Source: JBBPZK01 sp965219175 (GTDB lineage: Bacteria; Actinomycetota; Rubrobacteria; Rubrobacterales; Rubrobacteraceae). Taken from it: a stretch of 64,000 nt of DNA. Below are positions 41,025 to 50,350 of this stretch, in pieces (position 1 is the first letter of the stretch; each line of letters begins with the position of its first letter). The stretch covers positions 1,922,001 to 1,986,000 of the forward strand of contig CBDCNI010000001.1 of the NCBI GenBank assembly GCA_965219175.1. The letters run 5' to 3'. A model generated the notes under the pieces. The model was given only the letters and a program-made list of their open reading frames with translations. It was not told where the DNA came from and did no database searches. The position numbers and the translations under genes were made by a program.

Positions 41025-41184
41025 TTCGTTACTCTCCCACGCTCTCGTCACCCTCTCCGAAAAACACGAAATCCCGGATCAGGACGACGAGTCTCTCCGG
41101 CTGATCCTCTGGAACGAAGGCCAGTGAGAAGCTAGGGCGAAAAGCTATCTAACCTAAGTTGCCCCCTATACCGGTAAGCAATAT

Positions 41185-41230
41185 CCTCCCGATCCGAAGG
41201 CCACCACAACCTTCTCTCTGGATCGGGAGG
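41185..41230 (+). promoter_or_regulatory. hairpin covering the transposase ribosome-binding site
   Basis: A perfect 11-bp inverted repeat (CCTCCCGATCC at 41185-41195, GGATCGGGAGG at 41220-41230) with an inner 5-bp stem GAAGG/CCTTC. The 3' arm contains the GGGAGG Shine-Dalgarno 4 nt before the transposase ATG, so the folded RNA should block translation. Confidence 0.7.
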
Positions 41231-41234
41231 ACTC

Positions 41235-42065
41235 ATGGAAGATACCATAATTACTACCTACTACATCTGCGACGAGTTCCTCAAGGCAGAAGGCCACCGC
41301 GACGATCCGCAAGTTCATCTTTCGAGTGCAGAGGTGATGAGCGTAGCCCTGATCGCGGCTGCTTTCTTCGGCGGCAACATCGAGGCGAGCCGCTCGTTTT
41401 TGGACGAGTACGGATACATAGAAAAGGCAATTTCAAAGAGCCGCTTCAACCGAAGGCTGCACGCTATAGACTCGTCCCTCTGGCAAACGCTCTTCGATCT
41501 GCTAGCTGAAGTCTTCAAACACAACGATTCCACCGGCAGCTATGTGGTTGACTCCCTGCCTGTTGCGGTCTGCGACAACATTCGCATTCGTCGCTGCAAG
41601 CTCTATCCTCTACAGGAGCATGGTGGGGCTTTCCGCGGCTACATAGCGAGCAAGCGACGCTACTTCTATGGTTTGCGAGTTCATCTGGTGGTAAGCGAAG
41701 CTGGAGCGCCGGTGGAGGTCTCTTTGGCCGCGGCTTCGGAAGCTGACGTGGCAGTCTTCAAGGAGTTGGATTTGGAGTTGCCTGAAGGCTCGATCATCCA
41801 TGCCGACAAAGCTTACAACGACTACCACTACGAAGACCTCCTCAAAGAGGTCGGTTTGCACCTAAAAGCCCAGCGCAGGAAGAACTCAAAGAGGCCGATG
41901 CCGGCATGGGAGGAGTTTTTGAGCAAGCCTAGTCGCCAGTACATCGAAACGGTCTTCAGCAAGCTGAGCGCGATGTTTGCCAGGAAGATCCATGCGGTGA
42001 CGCCCAGGGGCTTTGAGCTGAAGATCGTCTGCTTTCTGCTGTCCTTCTCCATCCAATGCCTGTAG
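41235..42065 (+). CDS. IS982-family DDE transposase
   Basis: 276 aa, intact. Catalytic triad visible: Asp in YVVDSLPVAVCDN (about residue 98), Asp in IIHADKAYNDYHYEDLL (about 180), Glu in RQYIETVFSKL (about 238). The basic C-terminus and length are normal. The ATG follows GGGAGG by 4 nt; this site is inside a hairpin. Full-length frame and matched ends suggest the element is recent and may still move. Confidence 0.93.
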   Translation: MEDTIITTYYICDEFLKAEGHRDDPQVHLSSAEVMSVALIAAAFFGGNIEASRSFLDEYGYIEKAISKSRFNRRLHAIDSSLWQTLFDLLAEVFKHNDSTGSYVVDSLPVAVCDNIRIRRCKLYPLQEHGGAFRGYIASKRRYFYGLRVHLVVSEAGAPVEVSLAAASEADVAVFKELDLELPEGSIIHADKAYNDYHYEDLLKEVGLHLKAQRRKNSKRPMPAWEEFLSKPSRQYIETVFSKLSAMFARKIHAVTPRGFELKIVCFLLSFSIQCL

Positions 42066-42082
42066 GGGGCAACTCAGGTTAT

Positions 42083-42583
42083 CTAGCCTTTGTCGGGCGC
42101 GAACCGGACCATATCGAGGCCGCCTTCGGAGGCGAGTTCCATAGCGAGCGGGTCAGGGTATCCTCCGGCGTAGTGGACTTCCTCGATGCCGGAGTTCATG
42201 ATCATCTTCACGCACATCAGGCAGGGCTGATGCGTGCAGTAGACAGACGCCCCGTTCACCGAGACGCCGTGGTAGGCGGCCTGTATGAGGGCGTTCTGCT
42301 CGGCGTGGAGCGTGCGCTGGCAACTCTCTCGCCCGTCCACGATCCGGATTAGACAACCCACGTCGTCGCAGTGCGGCATCCCCGCCGGGCTACCGTTGTA
42401 ACCCGTGGTCAGGATGCGCTTGTCCCTCACGACAACAGCACCGACGGCCAGCCGGGGGCAGGTGGAGCGGGTGGCGACTTCGTGAGCTATCCGCATGAAG
42501 TATTCGTCCCAGGAGGGACGAGCTTTCTTGAGGGCGTCGTGCTCGCCCGTGGTGTCCACCGAAGGGTCCTTAAAGCGTTCCAT
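42083..42583 (-). CDS. deoxycytidylate (dCMP) deaminase family protein
   Basis: 166 aa zinc-dependent deaminase. Zinc and catalytic motif: TLHAEQNALIQAA (H-A-E) and THQPCLMCVKMI (P-C-x-x-C). GYNGSPAGMPHCDDVGC matches the substrate loop of ComEB/dCMP deaminases. It would supply dUMP for thymidylate synthesis; a related nucleotide deaminase is possible. The stop codon TAG lies within the IS target duplication, so insertion left the gene intact. Overlaps upp by 14 nt. Confidence 0.9.
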   Translation of the reverse strand: MERFKDPSVDTTGEHDALKKARPSWDEYFMRIAHEVATRSTCPRLAVGAVVVRDKRILTTGYNGSPAGMPHCDDVGCLIRIVDGRESCQRTLHAEQNALIQAAYHGVSVNGASVYCTHQPCLMCVKMIMNSGIEEVHYAGGYPDPLAMELASEGGLDMVRFAPDKG

Positions 42584-43229
42584 AGATCCTATCTCCCGCG
42601 TCGCCGAGACCCGGAATTATGAAAGCGTTCTCGTCCAGTCCAGAGTCTACGGCGGCGGTGTAGAAGTTTACGTCGGGGTGCTCGCCCGTCACCCGCTCGA
42701 CGCCCGGCACTGCGGCGACGGCGTGGAGGCAGGAGATCCAGGTCGCGCCCTCTTCTTTTAACTTGCTTAAAGTCGCCGAGAGGCTCCCGCCGGTTGCGAG
42801 CATCGGGTCGAGCACGAGCACCAGATACTCTTCTAAATTCCGGGGGAGGTTGACGTAGTATTCGACCGGCTCGGTTGTCTCCTCATCCCGGAAGAGTCCC
42901 ATGAAACCGACGGTCGCCTCCGGCATCAGACCGAGAGCGCCGTCCAGCATCCCGAGGCCCGCCCGCAAGACCGGCACCAGGCACACGGGACCGGAGATCT
43001 CACGAACCTCCGTCTCGGTCAGCGGCGTCCGTACAGTAACGGCGCTCGTCGGCATCGAGCGCGAGGCCTCGGCCACCAGGATCAGGGCGAGCTCCTTCAT
43101 CGCCTGCCGGAACTCGCGCTGTCCAGTCTCCTCGTTGCGCAAGACGGCGAGCTTGTGACGGCTCAGAGGACCGTCCACGACGTGGAGGTTGCCCGCCTTT
43201 GGCTCCTTCTCCAGCCCCGCCTCACTCAT
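42570..43229 (-). CDS. upp: uracil phosphoribosyltransferase
   Basis: 219 aa. Converts uracil and PRPP to UMP. PRPP loop VLDPMLATGGSLSATL around residues 137-152 and the C-terminal uracil-binding segment IIPGLGDAGDRIYGT are present. Overlaps glyA by 8 nt and the deaminase by 14 nt: a pyrimidine-salvage pair downstream of glyA. Confidence 0.97.
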   Translation of the reverse strand: MSEAGLEKEPKAGNLHVVDGPLSRHKLAVLRNEETGQREFRQAMKELALILVAEASRSMPTSAVTVRTPLTETEVREISGPVCLVPVLRAGLGMLDGALGLMPEATVGFMGLFRDEETTEPVEYYVNLPRNLEEYLVLVLDPMLATGGSLSATLSKLKEEGATWISCLHAVAAVPGVERVTGEHPDVNFYTAAVDSGLDENAFIIPGLGDAGDRIYGTL

Positions 43230-44442
43230 ACAGCGGATAGGCTTCCGTTAAGGCGGAGACCCGATCTCTGAGGCCGTCCGTCTCTCCGTGCACGGCCTGT
43301 ACGATTATGCGGGAGATCTCCCGCATCTCCTCCTCGCCCATCCCGCGCGTCGTCATGGCCGCCGTGCCGAGCCGGACGCCGCTGGTCACCATAGGGCCTT
43401 CGGGGTCTCCGGGGACCATGTTCTTGTTGCAAGTCACCCCGATAGAGTCGAGAAGCTCTTCGAGGTCCTTGCCATTGGTGCCGGTGTCGCGCAGGTCTAC
43501 GAGCATGAGATGGTTATCCGTCCCGCCCGAGACGAGGTCTATTCCGCCGTTTACAAGCTCGTCGGCCATCGCCCGCGCATTGTCCACGATCCCCTGGGCG
43601 TAGTCTTTGAACTCCGGCTGCAACGCCTCCCCGAACGCGACGGCCTTGCCCGCGATGGCGTGCATCAGAGGTCCGCCTTGCATTCCGGGGAAGACACGGC
43701 TGTTGACCTTCTTGGCAAACTCTTCGCGGCAGAGGATCATGCCGCCCCGCGCACCGCGCAGCGTCTTGTGGGTCGTGGTCGTCACGATCTCGCAATGAGG
43801 GACCGGCGAAGGGTGAACGCCCGCCGCGACCAGCCCGGCGATGTGGGCCATGTCCGTCAGGAAGAAGGCGTCAACCTCGTCGGCGATCTCCCGGAAGCGC
43901 CCGAAGTCGATTATGCGCGGGTAGGCGCTCGCCCCGGCCAGGATCAAGCGCGGCCTCTCCCGCAACGCGATCTCCCGCACCTCGTCGTAGTCGATGTACC
44001 CGTCCTCGTTCACCCCGTAATGAGCGAAGTCGTACATCCGACCGGAAAAGTTGAGCTTCATCCCGTGCGTCAGATGTCCGCCGTGGGCCAGGTCCATTGA
44101 GAGCACCTTGTCACCCGGCTCTATAAGCGCGGCATACGCGGCCTCATTTGCCTGGCTCCCGGAATGAGGCTGCACGTTCACGTGATCCGCGCCGAAAATC
44201 TCCTTCGCCCGCACGATAGCCAGCCGCTCGACCTTGTCTACCTGCTCGCAACCGCCGTAGTACCGCTTCCCCGGATAACCCTCGGCGTACTTGTTCGTCA
44301 ACACCGAACCCTGCGCCGCCAAAACAGCCGGAGAAGCAAAGTTCTCACTGGCGATCAACTCGATAGTCGTCCTCTGACGCTCTAATTCCCCATCCAGAGC
44401 GTCCTGAACCTCTGAATCCACATCTGTATAAGGACCTATCAT
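43222..44442 (-). CDS. glyA: serine hydroxymethyltransferase
   Basis: 406 aa PLP enzyme interconverting serine and glycine with transfer of a one-carbon unit to tetrahydrofolate. PLP Lys in VTTTTHKTLRGARGGMI near residue 227; the N-terminal ELIASENFASPAVL is typical. ATG 44442 is used because GGAGG lies 7 nt upstream; an in-frame GTG 15 nt earlier overlaps it. It has its own promoter and a leader of about 120 nt. Confidence 0.97.
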   Translation of the reverse strand: MIGPYTDVDSEVQDALDGELERQRTTIELIASENFASPAVLAAQGSVLTNKYAEGYPGKRYYGGCEQVDKVERLAIVRAKEIFGADHVNVQPHSGSQANEAAYAALIEPGDKVLSMDLAHGGHLTHGMKLNFSGRMYDFAHYGVNEDGYIDYDEVREIALRERPRLILAGASAYPRIIDFGRFREIADEVDAFFLTDMAHIAGLVAAGVHPSPVPHCEIVTTTTHKTLRGARGGMILCREEFAKKVNSRVFPGMQGGPLMHAIAGKAVAFGEALQPEFKDYAQGIVDNARAMADELVNGGIDLVSGGTDNHLMLVDLRDTGTNGKDLEELLDSIGVTCNKNMVPGDPEGPMVTSGVRLGTAAMTTRGMGEEEMREISRIIVQAVHGETDGLRDRVSALTEAYPLYE

Positions 44443-44568
44443 CGCTTGTACCTCCACTTTAAGGTTAGATATCGAGATCCCGATAGAGGGATTTGGAACT
44501 TTTCCACATAGCTTCCAGTGTTCACTAGATCCTCCCTCGGATCCACTCGGTGTCGTGCGGTCTAACAG

Positions 44569-44597
44569 AGTATAAACGGTGCCAAAGGCGGGCTCAA
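44569..44597 (-). promoter_or_regulatory. promoter of glyA-upp-deaminase
   Basis: TTGAGC (44592-44597), a 17-nt spacer and TATACT (44569-44574) on the minus strand, in the gap after tsaC. Transcription would start near 44562, giving a leader of about 120 nt before glyA. Confidence 0.65.
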
Positions 44598-44619
44598 ATG
44601 ACGAGGATGAAAGATCGGC

Positions 44620-45186
44620 TTACGTCTGAGCCAGTTCACGTAGGAATTCGCGTGTGAGCTTCTCCGTTGGCCTGAGAAGTTCTACTCTGTTCTTAGAGAG
44701 ATCCACGACAGCAGACGCTTCGCCGCTTCCCGGCGCTCCTTCCAGAATAAGGTCAACGGCGCCAAGGATTGAAGTATCCACTTCATCAAGGGCGGACGGC
44801 GCGTCCTCCCCGGAGAGGTTCGCGCTCGTCGCATACAGCGGCTCCCCATATGCGAAGAGCAAGTCTTGCACGGCGGGATGATCTGGTACGCGTACTCCGA
44901 CGGTCCCGCCGTCCGCGTCGTTCAGCACGAGGGTAAGCGGGCCGGGCCAGTAGAGCCCGGCGAGCTTCTTTGCCAGAGCCGGAACCTCTTCCACGCTCTC
45001 GAAGGCCTGTTCCGCTGAAGCGCAGAGCAAGGCTATTGGTTTGTCAGGGTCGCGCCTCTTTATCTCGGCCAATCTGTGGAGTCCTTCTCTTCCAGCCACG
45101 AGGCCAACGACCGTCTCCGTCGGGACGAGCGCCACCTTGCCACTTCTCAGGGCACTCGCAACGTCTTGCGGGGAGGACAGCTCCAC
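44620..45186 (-). CDS. tsaC: L-threonylcarbamoyladenylate synthase (YrdC/Sua5 domain)
   Basis: 188 aa YrdC-domain protein making threonylcarbamoyl-AMP for the t6A37 tRNA modification. KVALVPTETVVGLVAGREG at the N-terminus and KRRDPDKPIALLC form the ATP/threonine pocket; LYATSANLSGEDAP is the other conserved strip. The short form lacks the Sua5 C-terminal domain. It is one base after prmC. Confidence 0.93.
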   Translation of the reverse strand: MELSSPQDVASALRSGKVALVPTETVVGLVAGREGLHRLAEIKRRDPDKPIALLCASAEQAFESVEEVPALAKKLAGLYWPGPLTLVLNDADGGTVGVRVPDHPAVQDLLFAYGEPLYATSANLSGEDAPSALDEVDTSILGAVDLILEGAPGSGEASAVVDLSKNRVELLRPTEKLTREFLRELAQT

Positions 45187-45187
45187 T

Positions 45188-46048
45188 TCACGGCCTCCAA
45201 CTCAGGAGAACCGCGCGAGGCGTTCCCGTGAGGTCGTCCCTTGAGCCTAGCGGGGTAAACCCGGCACGACTACCAAGCTCGAGGACCCCTTCCGCCTGCC
45301 CGTCGCCGATCTCCAGTACGATATCGGCTCCGTCCTTGAGAATCGCGGGCGCTTCCTCGAAGATCCGTCGGTAAAACGCGAGACCGTCCCGCCCGCCGTC
45401 CAGCGCGGAGAGAGGGTCCCAGCACCGCACTTCAGGCGGCAATCTTTCTATATCACCTGTCCTGATGTATGGCGGGTTCGAGACCAGGACATCTACTCCG
45501 CCCAGAAACTCCAGATCCGTCATTACGTCCGACAGATAGAAACCAACGCTCACATCCGCCTGGCGTGCATTGCGGCGGGCTACTTCCAGCGCAGCTTCGG
45601 AGATATCCGTCGCGAAGATTTCGCAAGACGGGCGCTCCTGGGCAATAGAAATGGCGATAGCACCGGAGCCCGTCCCGAGGTCCAGCACTTTGCAGCCGGC
45701 ACGCCGCCCGTCGATACGTTCCAGCGCCGCTCCAACGACGCTCTCCGTATCCGAACGAGGGATCAAAGTCTCACCGTTTACTTCGAGTTTCAGGTTTCTG
45801 AAGTACGAGTACCCGAGGATACGCTGCACGGGCTCACGCCTCTTGCGGCGCAGGATAAAGTCGCTATACGCTGTTTCTTGGTCTTCCGTAAGGGCCTTTT
45901 CGTACAGAGCGAGTTCCGCGCGACCTACACCCAGCAGTTCGCCGAGGAGGACTTCAGCGGAGACGGCAAATTCCGGAACACCGGCTTTTTCTAACTCTCT
46001 GGCGGCGTGACGACCCACCTGACGGACGTTCGTCGCCCCGGTTTGCAT
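45188..46048 (-). CDS. prmC: release factor glutamine methyltransferase
   Basis: 286 aa SAM-dependent enzyme that methylates the Gln of the GGQ motif in RF1 and RF2. SAM motif VLDLGTGSGAIAISIA and catalytic VSNPPYIRTGDI are clear, with an N-terminal helical domain (1-75) that binds the release factor. It sits 2 nt after its substrate gene prfA. Confidence 0.96.
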   Translation of the reverse strand: MQTGATNVRQVGRHAARELEKAGVPEFAVSAEVLLGELLGVGRAELALYEKALTEDQETAYSDFILRRKRREPVQRILGYSYFRNLKLEVNGETLIPRSDTESVVGAALERIDGRRAGCKVLDLGTGSGAIAISIAQERPSCEIFATDISEAALEVARRNARQADVSVGFYLSDVMTDLEFLGGVDVLVSNPPYIRTGDIERLPPEVRCWDPLSALDGGRDGLAFYRRIFEEAPAILKDGADIVLEIGDGQAEGVLELGSRAGFTPLGSRDDLTGTPRAVLLSWRP

Positions 46049-46050
46049 CT

Positions 46051-47145
46051 TTAAGAAGGAGTACCGGCTGCCTCGGCGGCGAGCCGGTCAGCCCTCTCCT
46101 TGGCAGCGAGGGCGCGGGTAAACTCTTCGAGGTCTCCGTTCATGGTCGCTTCGAGGCCGTGGGAGGTAAGCCCGACCCGATGGTCCGTGATGCGTCCCTG
46201 TGGGAAGTTGTAGGTGCGAACCTTCGCCGAGCGGTCGCCGGTCCCGACCTGCGCCTGTCGCATGGCGCCCTCTTGCTCCTGGCGCTCCCGCATCTCGCGT
46301 TCGAGGAGGCGTGATTTCAGGATCTTCATCGCCTGCTCCTTATTCTGGAGCTGGCTCTTCTCGTTTTGGCACGTCACCACTAGGCCGGTCGGCTTGTGCG
46401 TGATCCTAACGGCCGAGTCCGTCGTGTTGACGCTCTGTCCGCCCGGACCGCTCGAACGGTAAACGTCGATCTCAAGGTCACCCTGGGCTACGTCTATTTC
46501 CACATCCTCCGCTTCCGGTAGAACGGCGACCGTGGAGGTCGAGGTGTGGATGCGGCCCTGACTCTCGGTCTTCGGGACCCGCTGGACGCGGTGGGTTCCG
46601 CCCTCGTGCTTGAAAACGGAGTAAGCGCGGTCGCCGCCGATCTCGACCGTGACTTCCTTGAACCCGCCGACTTCGGCCGGGCTAGAGGAGAGTGTGCGAT
46701 GTTTGAAGCCCAACCGGTCGGCGTAACGGACGTACATGTCGTGAAGTTCCCCGGCGAACAGGGCCGCTTCATCGCCGCCGGTGCCGGCCCGGATCTCAAG
46801 GATCACGTCCTTGTCGTCATTCGGGTCGCGGTCTATCAGTTCGGCCCGAATTTTCTCTACCAACTCTTCCGAACGTTCTTCAGCCGCCCGCGCTTCTTCG
46901 GCCAGATATTCCCGCTCCTCGGCGTCCTCAGCCATCGGCAGCAGATCCCGCGCCTCGCGCCCCTCTTCGATGGCGTCCAGGAGACTCTGGCACATCTCCG
47001 CGCCGCTTCTCAAATGGGCGTGTTCCTTTGCGACCTCCGCGTAGTGGCGCTGGTCGTCGTAGATGTGCGGGTCGGAAAGCTCGACGGTGAGCGCATCGTA
47101 GCGCCCGATCGTCTCCTCCGCTAGTTTTATTACCTGACTATCCAT
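46051..47145 (-). CDS. prfA: peptide chain release factor 1
   Basis: 364 aa. Terminates at UAA and UAG. GGQ loop SGPGGQSVNTTDSAVRITH and the anticodon-like tripeptide P-K-T in VQRVPKTESQGRIHTSTSTV (P-A-T in E. coli). Length is standard. Coupled to prmC. Confidence 0.97.
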   Translation of the reverse strand: MDSQVIKLAEETIGRYDALTVELSDPHIYDDQRHYAEVAKEHAHLRSGAEMCQSLLDAIEEGREARDLLPMAEDAEEREYLAEEARAAEERSEELVEKIRAELIDRDPNDDKDVILEIRAGTGGDEAALFAGELHDMYVRYADRLGFKHRTLSSSPAEVGGFKEVTVEIGGDRAYSVFKHEGGTHRVQRVPKTESQGRIHTSTSTVAVLPEAEDVEIDVAQGDLEIDVYRSSGPGGQSVNTTDSAVRITHKPTGLVVTCQNEKSQLQNKEQAMKILKSRLLEREMRERQEQEGAMRQAQVGTGDRSAKVRTYNFPQGRITDHRVGLTSHGLEATMNGDLEEFTRALAAKERADRLAAEAAGTPS

Positions 47146-47164
47146 ATCGCGTTATCCCAACGTC

Positions 47165-48079
47165 TCAGATCACCAGCTTGCTCGTGACCCCGTCGGTTCC
47201 TATCTTCGACTCTTCCTCCATCGCGAGCACCTTCTTCAAAGACGCCATCGCGACCTCGACCATGTCGTCCGAAGGCTCCCGCGTGGTCAGGCGCTGAAGC
47301 TGAATGCCGGGCCAAGTCAAAACCTTTACTACAGAGTTATCCTGGTGCCGGGCGCTCCAGATGATGAACTCGAAAGCTATCCCGGCGACTATCGGTATGA
47401 CGATGACGCGACTCAGGATCATAGCGAGCCAACCTTGCACCCCTAGCAGAGAGAAAACGAGGATGCTCATCACCAGCACGTACAAGATGAAGCTCGTTCC
47501 GCAGCGGATGTGGCTCGTATCGAACTTGCGGGCGTTCTCGGGTATCAATTCCTCGCCCCGCTCGTACACTTTGATCGCCTTGTGCTCCGCGCCGTGGTAG
47601 CCGAAAAAGCGTTTTATATCGCTGCTCAGGGCGGTGATACCGACCAGGTAGACCATGAAGATCAAGATTCGTATGGCGCCCTCGACGAGGTTGAAGATTA
47701 TCGGGTTGTCTATCCTGTCGCCGAGCAACGCCCCGACGCCTTTCGTCCCGAGTACAGGGGCGGCTAGAAAGAGCAACAGCGCCAGACCGAGCCCGAAGAC
47801 CATCGTCCCGGCGATCTCCTTCTTGGTTAGTTCTTTCTCTTCTCCGAGCGCCACGTTCGTGGAGAGCGTGAGCGCCCGCATGCCGAGCCAGAGTGTCTCC
47901 GCGAGTGAGAGAAAACCTCGAATTATCGGCAGCCGAAACAACCGGCTCCGGCGCGTAACTGAGCGGAAATGCTCGGCCTTGATGTCTACGTCCCCGGACG
48001 GAGTCCTGACCGCCATCCCCCAGAAGTTGGGAGAGCGCATCAAGACCCCTTCCATTATTGCCTGTCCACCGACCCGCAC
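47165..48079 (-). CDS. DUF1385 (YqhQ-like) membrane protein
   Basis: 304 aa with about five membrane helices. N-terminal VGGQAIMEGVLMRSPNFWGMAVR is the DUF1385 hallmark; the FFGYHGAEHKAIKVYERGEEL motif with FDTSHIRCGTSFIL contains conserved His and Cys residues that may bind metal. Function unknown; its position between rpmE and prfA is conserved in many Gram-positive genomes. Confidence 0.92.
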   Translation of the reverse strand: MRVGGQAIMEGVLMRSPNFWGMAVRTPSGDVDIKAEHFRSVTRRSRLFRLPIIRGFLSLAETLWLGMRALTLSTNVALGEEKELTKKEIAGTMVFGLGLALLLFLAAPVLGTKGVGALLGDRIDNPIIFNLVEGAIRILIFMVYLVGITALSSDIKRFFGYHGAEHKAIKVYERGEELIPENARKFDTSHIRCGTSFILYVLVMSILVFSLLGVQGWLAMILSRVIVIPIVAGIAFEFIIWSARHQDNSVVKVLTWPGIQLQRLTTREPSDDMVEVAMASLKKVLAMEEESKIGTDGVTSKLVI

Positions 48080-48093
48080 GGCTTCGGAATCCC

Positions 48094-48303
48094 TTACTTC
48101 TTCTGCCGGTTCATGCGGTTCTGGAAGCGCTGCACGCGACCGCCGGTGTCGACGATCCGCTGTTTGCCGGTGAAGAATGGGTGGCAGACGGAGCAGACAT
48201 CTACGGTGATTGAGTCACCCGCCGTCGAACGAGTCTCGAACTCGTTGCCGCAAGTGCATCGCACAACCGTCTTCGTATACTCGGGGTGTATTCCAGTTTT
48301 CAT
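48094..48303 (-). CDS. rpmE: 50S ribosomal protein L31, zinc-binding form
   Basis: 69 aa. Starts KTGIHPEYTKTVVRC; the zinc ligands C16, C18, C37 and C40 are all present, so this is the Zn-containing paralogue type. Located between rho and DUF1385. Confidence 0.97.
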   Translation of the reverse strand: MKTGIHPEYTKTVVRCTCGNEFETRSTAGDSITVDVCSVCHPFFTGKQRIVDTGGRVQRFQNRMNRQKK

Positions 48304-48365
48304 AGATCCTCCATCTCGAATTTTCGACTACCACTATAGTGTATTACTCGTGTCCAGGGCTCGCT

Positions 48366-48398
48366 GTGAAAGGCCCGCAAAGGTTCGCGGGCCTTCAC
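48366..48398. terminator. hairpin between rho and rpmE
   Basis: A 12-bp stem with one bulge (GTGAA-A-GGCCCGC with GCGGGCCTTCAC) and an 8-nt loop, 16 nt past the rho stop. A T4 run follows on the plus strand; on the minus strand only TTTCAC lies in the stem. It could attenuate rho read-through into rpmE. Confidence 0.55.
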
Positions 48399-48413
48399 TT
48401 TTCCTCGTCGAAT

Positions 48414-49970
<1,557 letters not shown>

Positions 49971-50350
49971 TTTGTTCTACCTCTTTTGTGTAGTGATACG
50001 AGAATATCTGCTCACTTACGAATACTTTGAAATCGGAACTCTTTTCGTCCTCTGTCGGACTTCAGAGCGTGGATGGAACCGCTTGCTGACTTTACCATAC
50101 CGGCTTCCCCGAACGTTACCACCCATCAGGCCGCGTCGCCACCCCGGAGTGGACCCACCGGCTCATCATCTTTCTCGATACGGGTTCGAGGCTCCCGCCT
50201 GGGGAGCGAATCACGCCGACAGTCAAGGTATCCAACCTCCAGCCCGTGAGCCCCGCATCAAACAGAACTCTTCCGGGTTAGCTTCCGGTGGAATCGAGCG
50301 AAAGAATCCCTACGAACAAACGTCGGGAGTTCGTGCTCTTAGTAAGATCA
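49971..50350 (-). other. rho leader / intergenic region
   Basis: 380 bp without a plausible gene. A TATAAT at 50350-50355, overlapping the cpgS stop, could start a long rho leader. A small GCTCCC/GGGAGC hairpin lies at 50191-50207. Long rho leaders allow Rho to limit its own synthesis in other bacteria; that is an analogy here. Confidence 0.35.

Larger units (their letters stand above)
41152..42079 (+). mobile_element. IS982-family insertion sequence, 928 bp
   Basis: Bounded by imperfect terminal inverted repeats (left ACCTAAGTTGCCCCCTA, right reading inward ACCTGAGTTGCCCCCTA; one mismatch in 17) and flanked by a 6-bp target duplication TATCTA (41146-41151 and 42080-42085). It contains a single intact transposase gene. 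Length and gene content fit the IS982 family. It sits between the deaminase gene and the atp operon. Confidence 0.92.
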
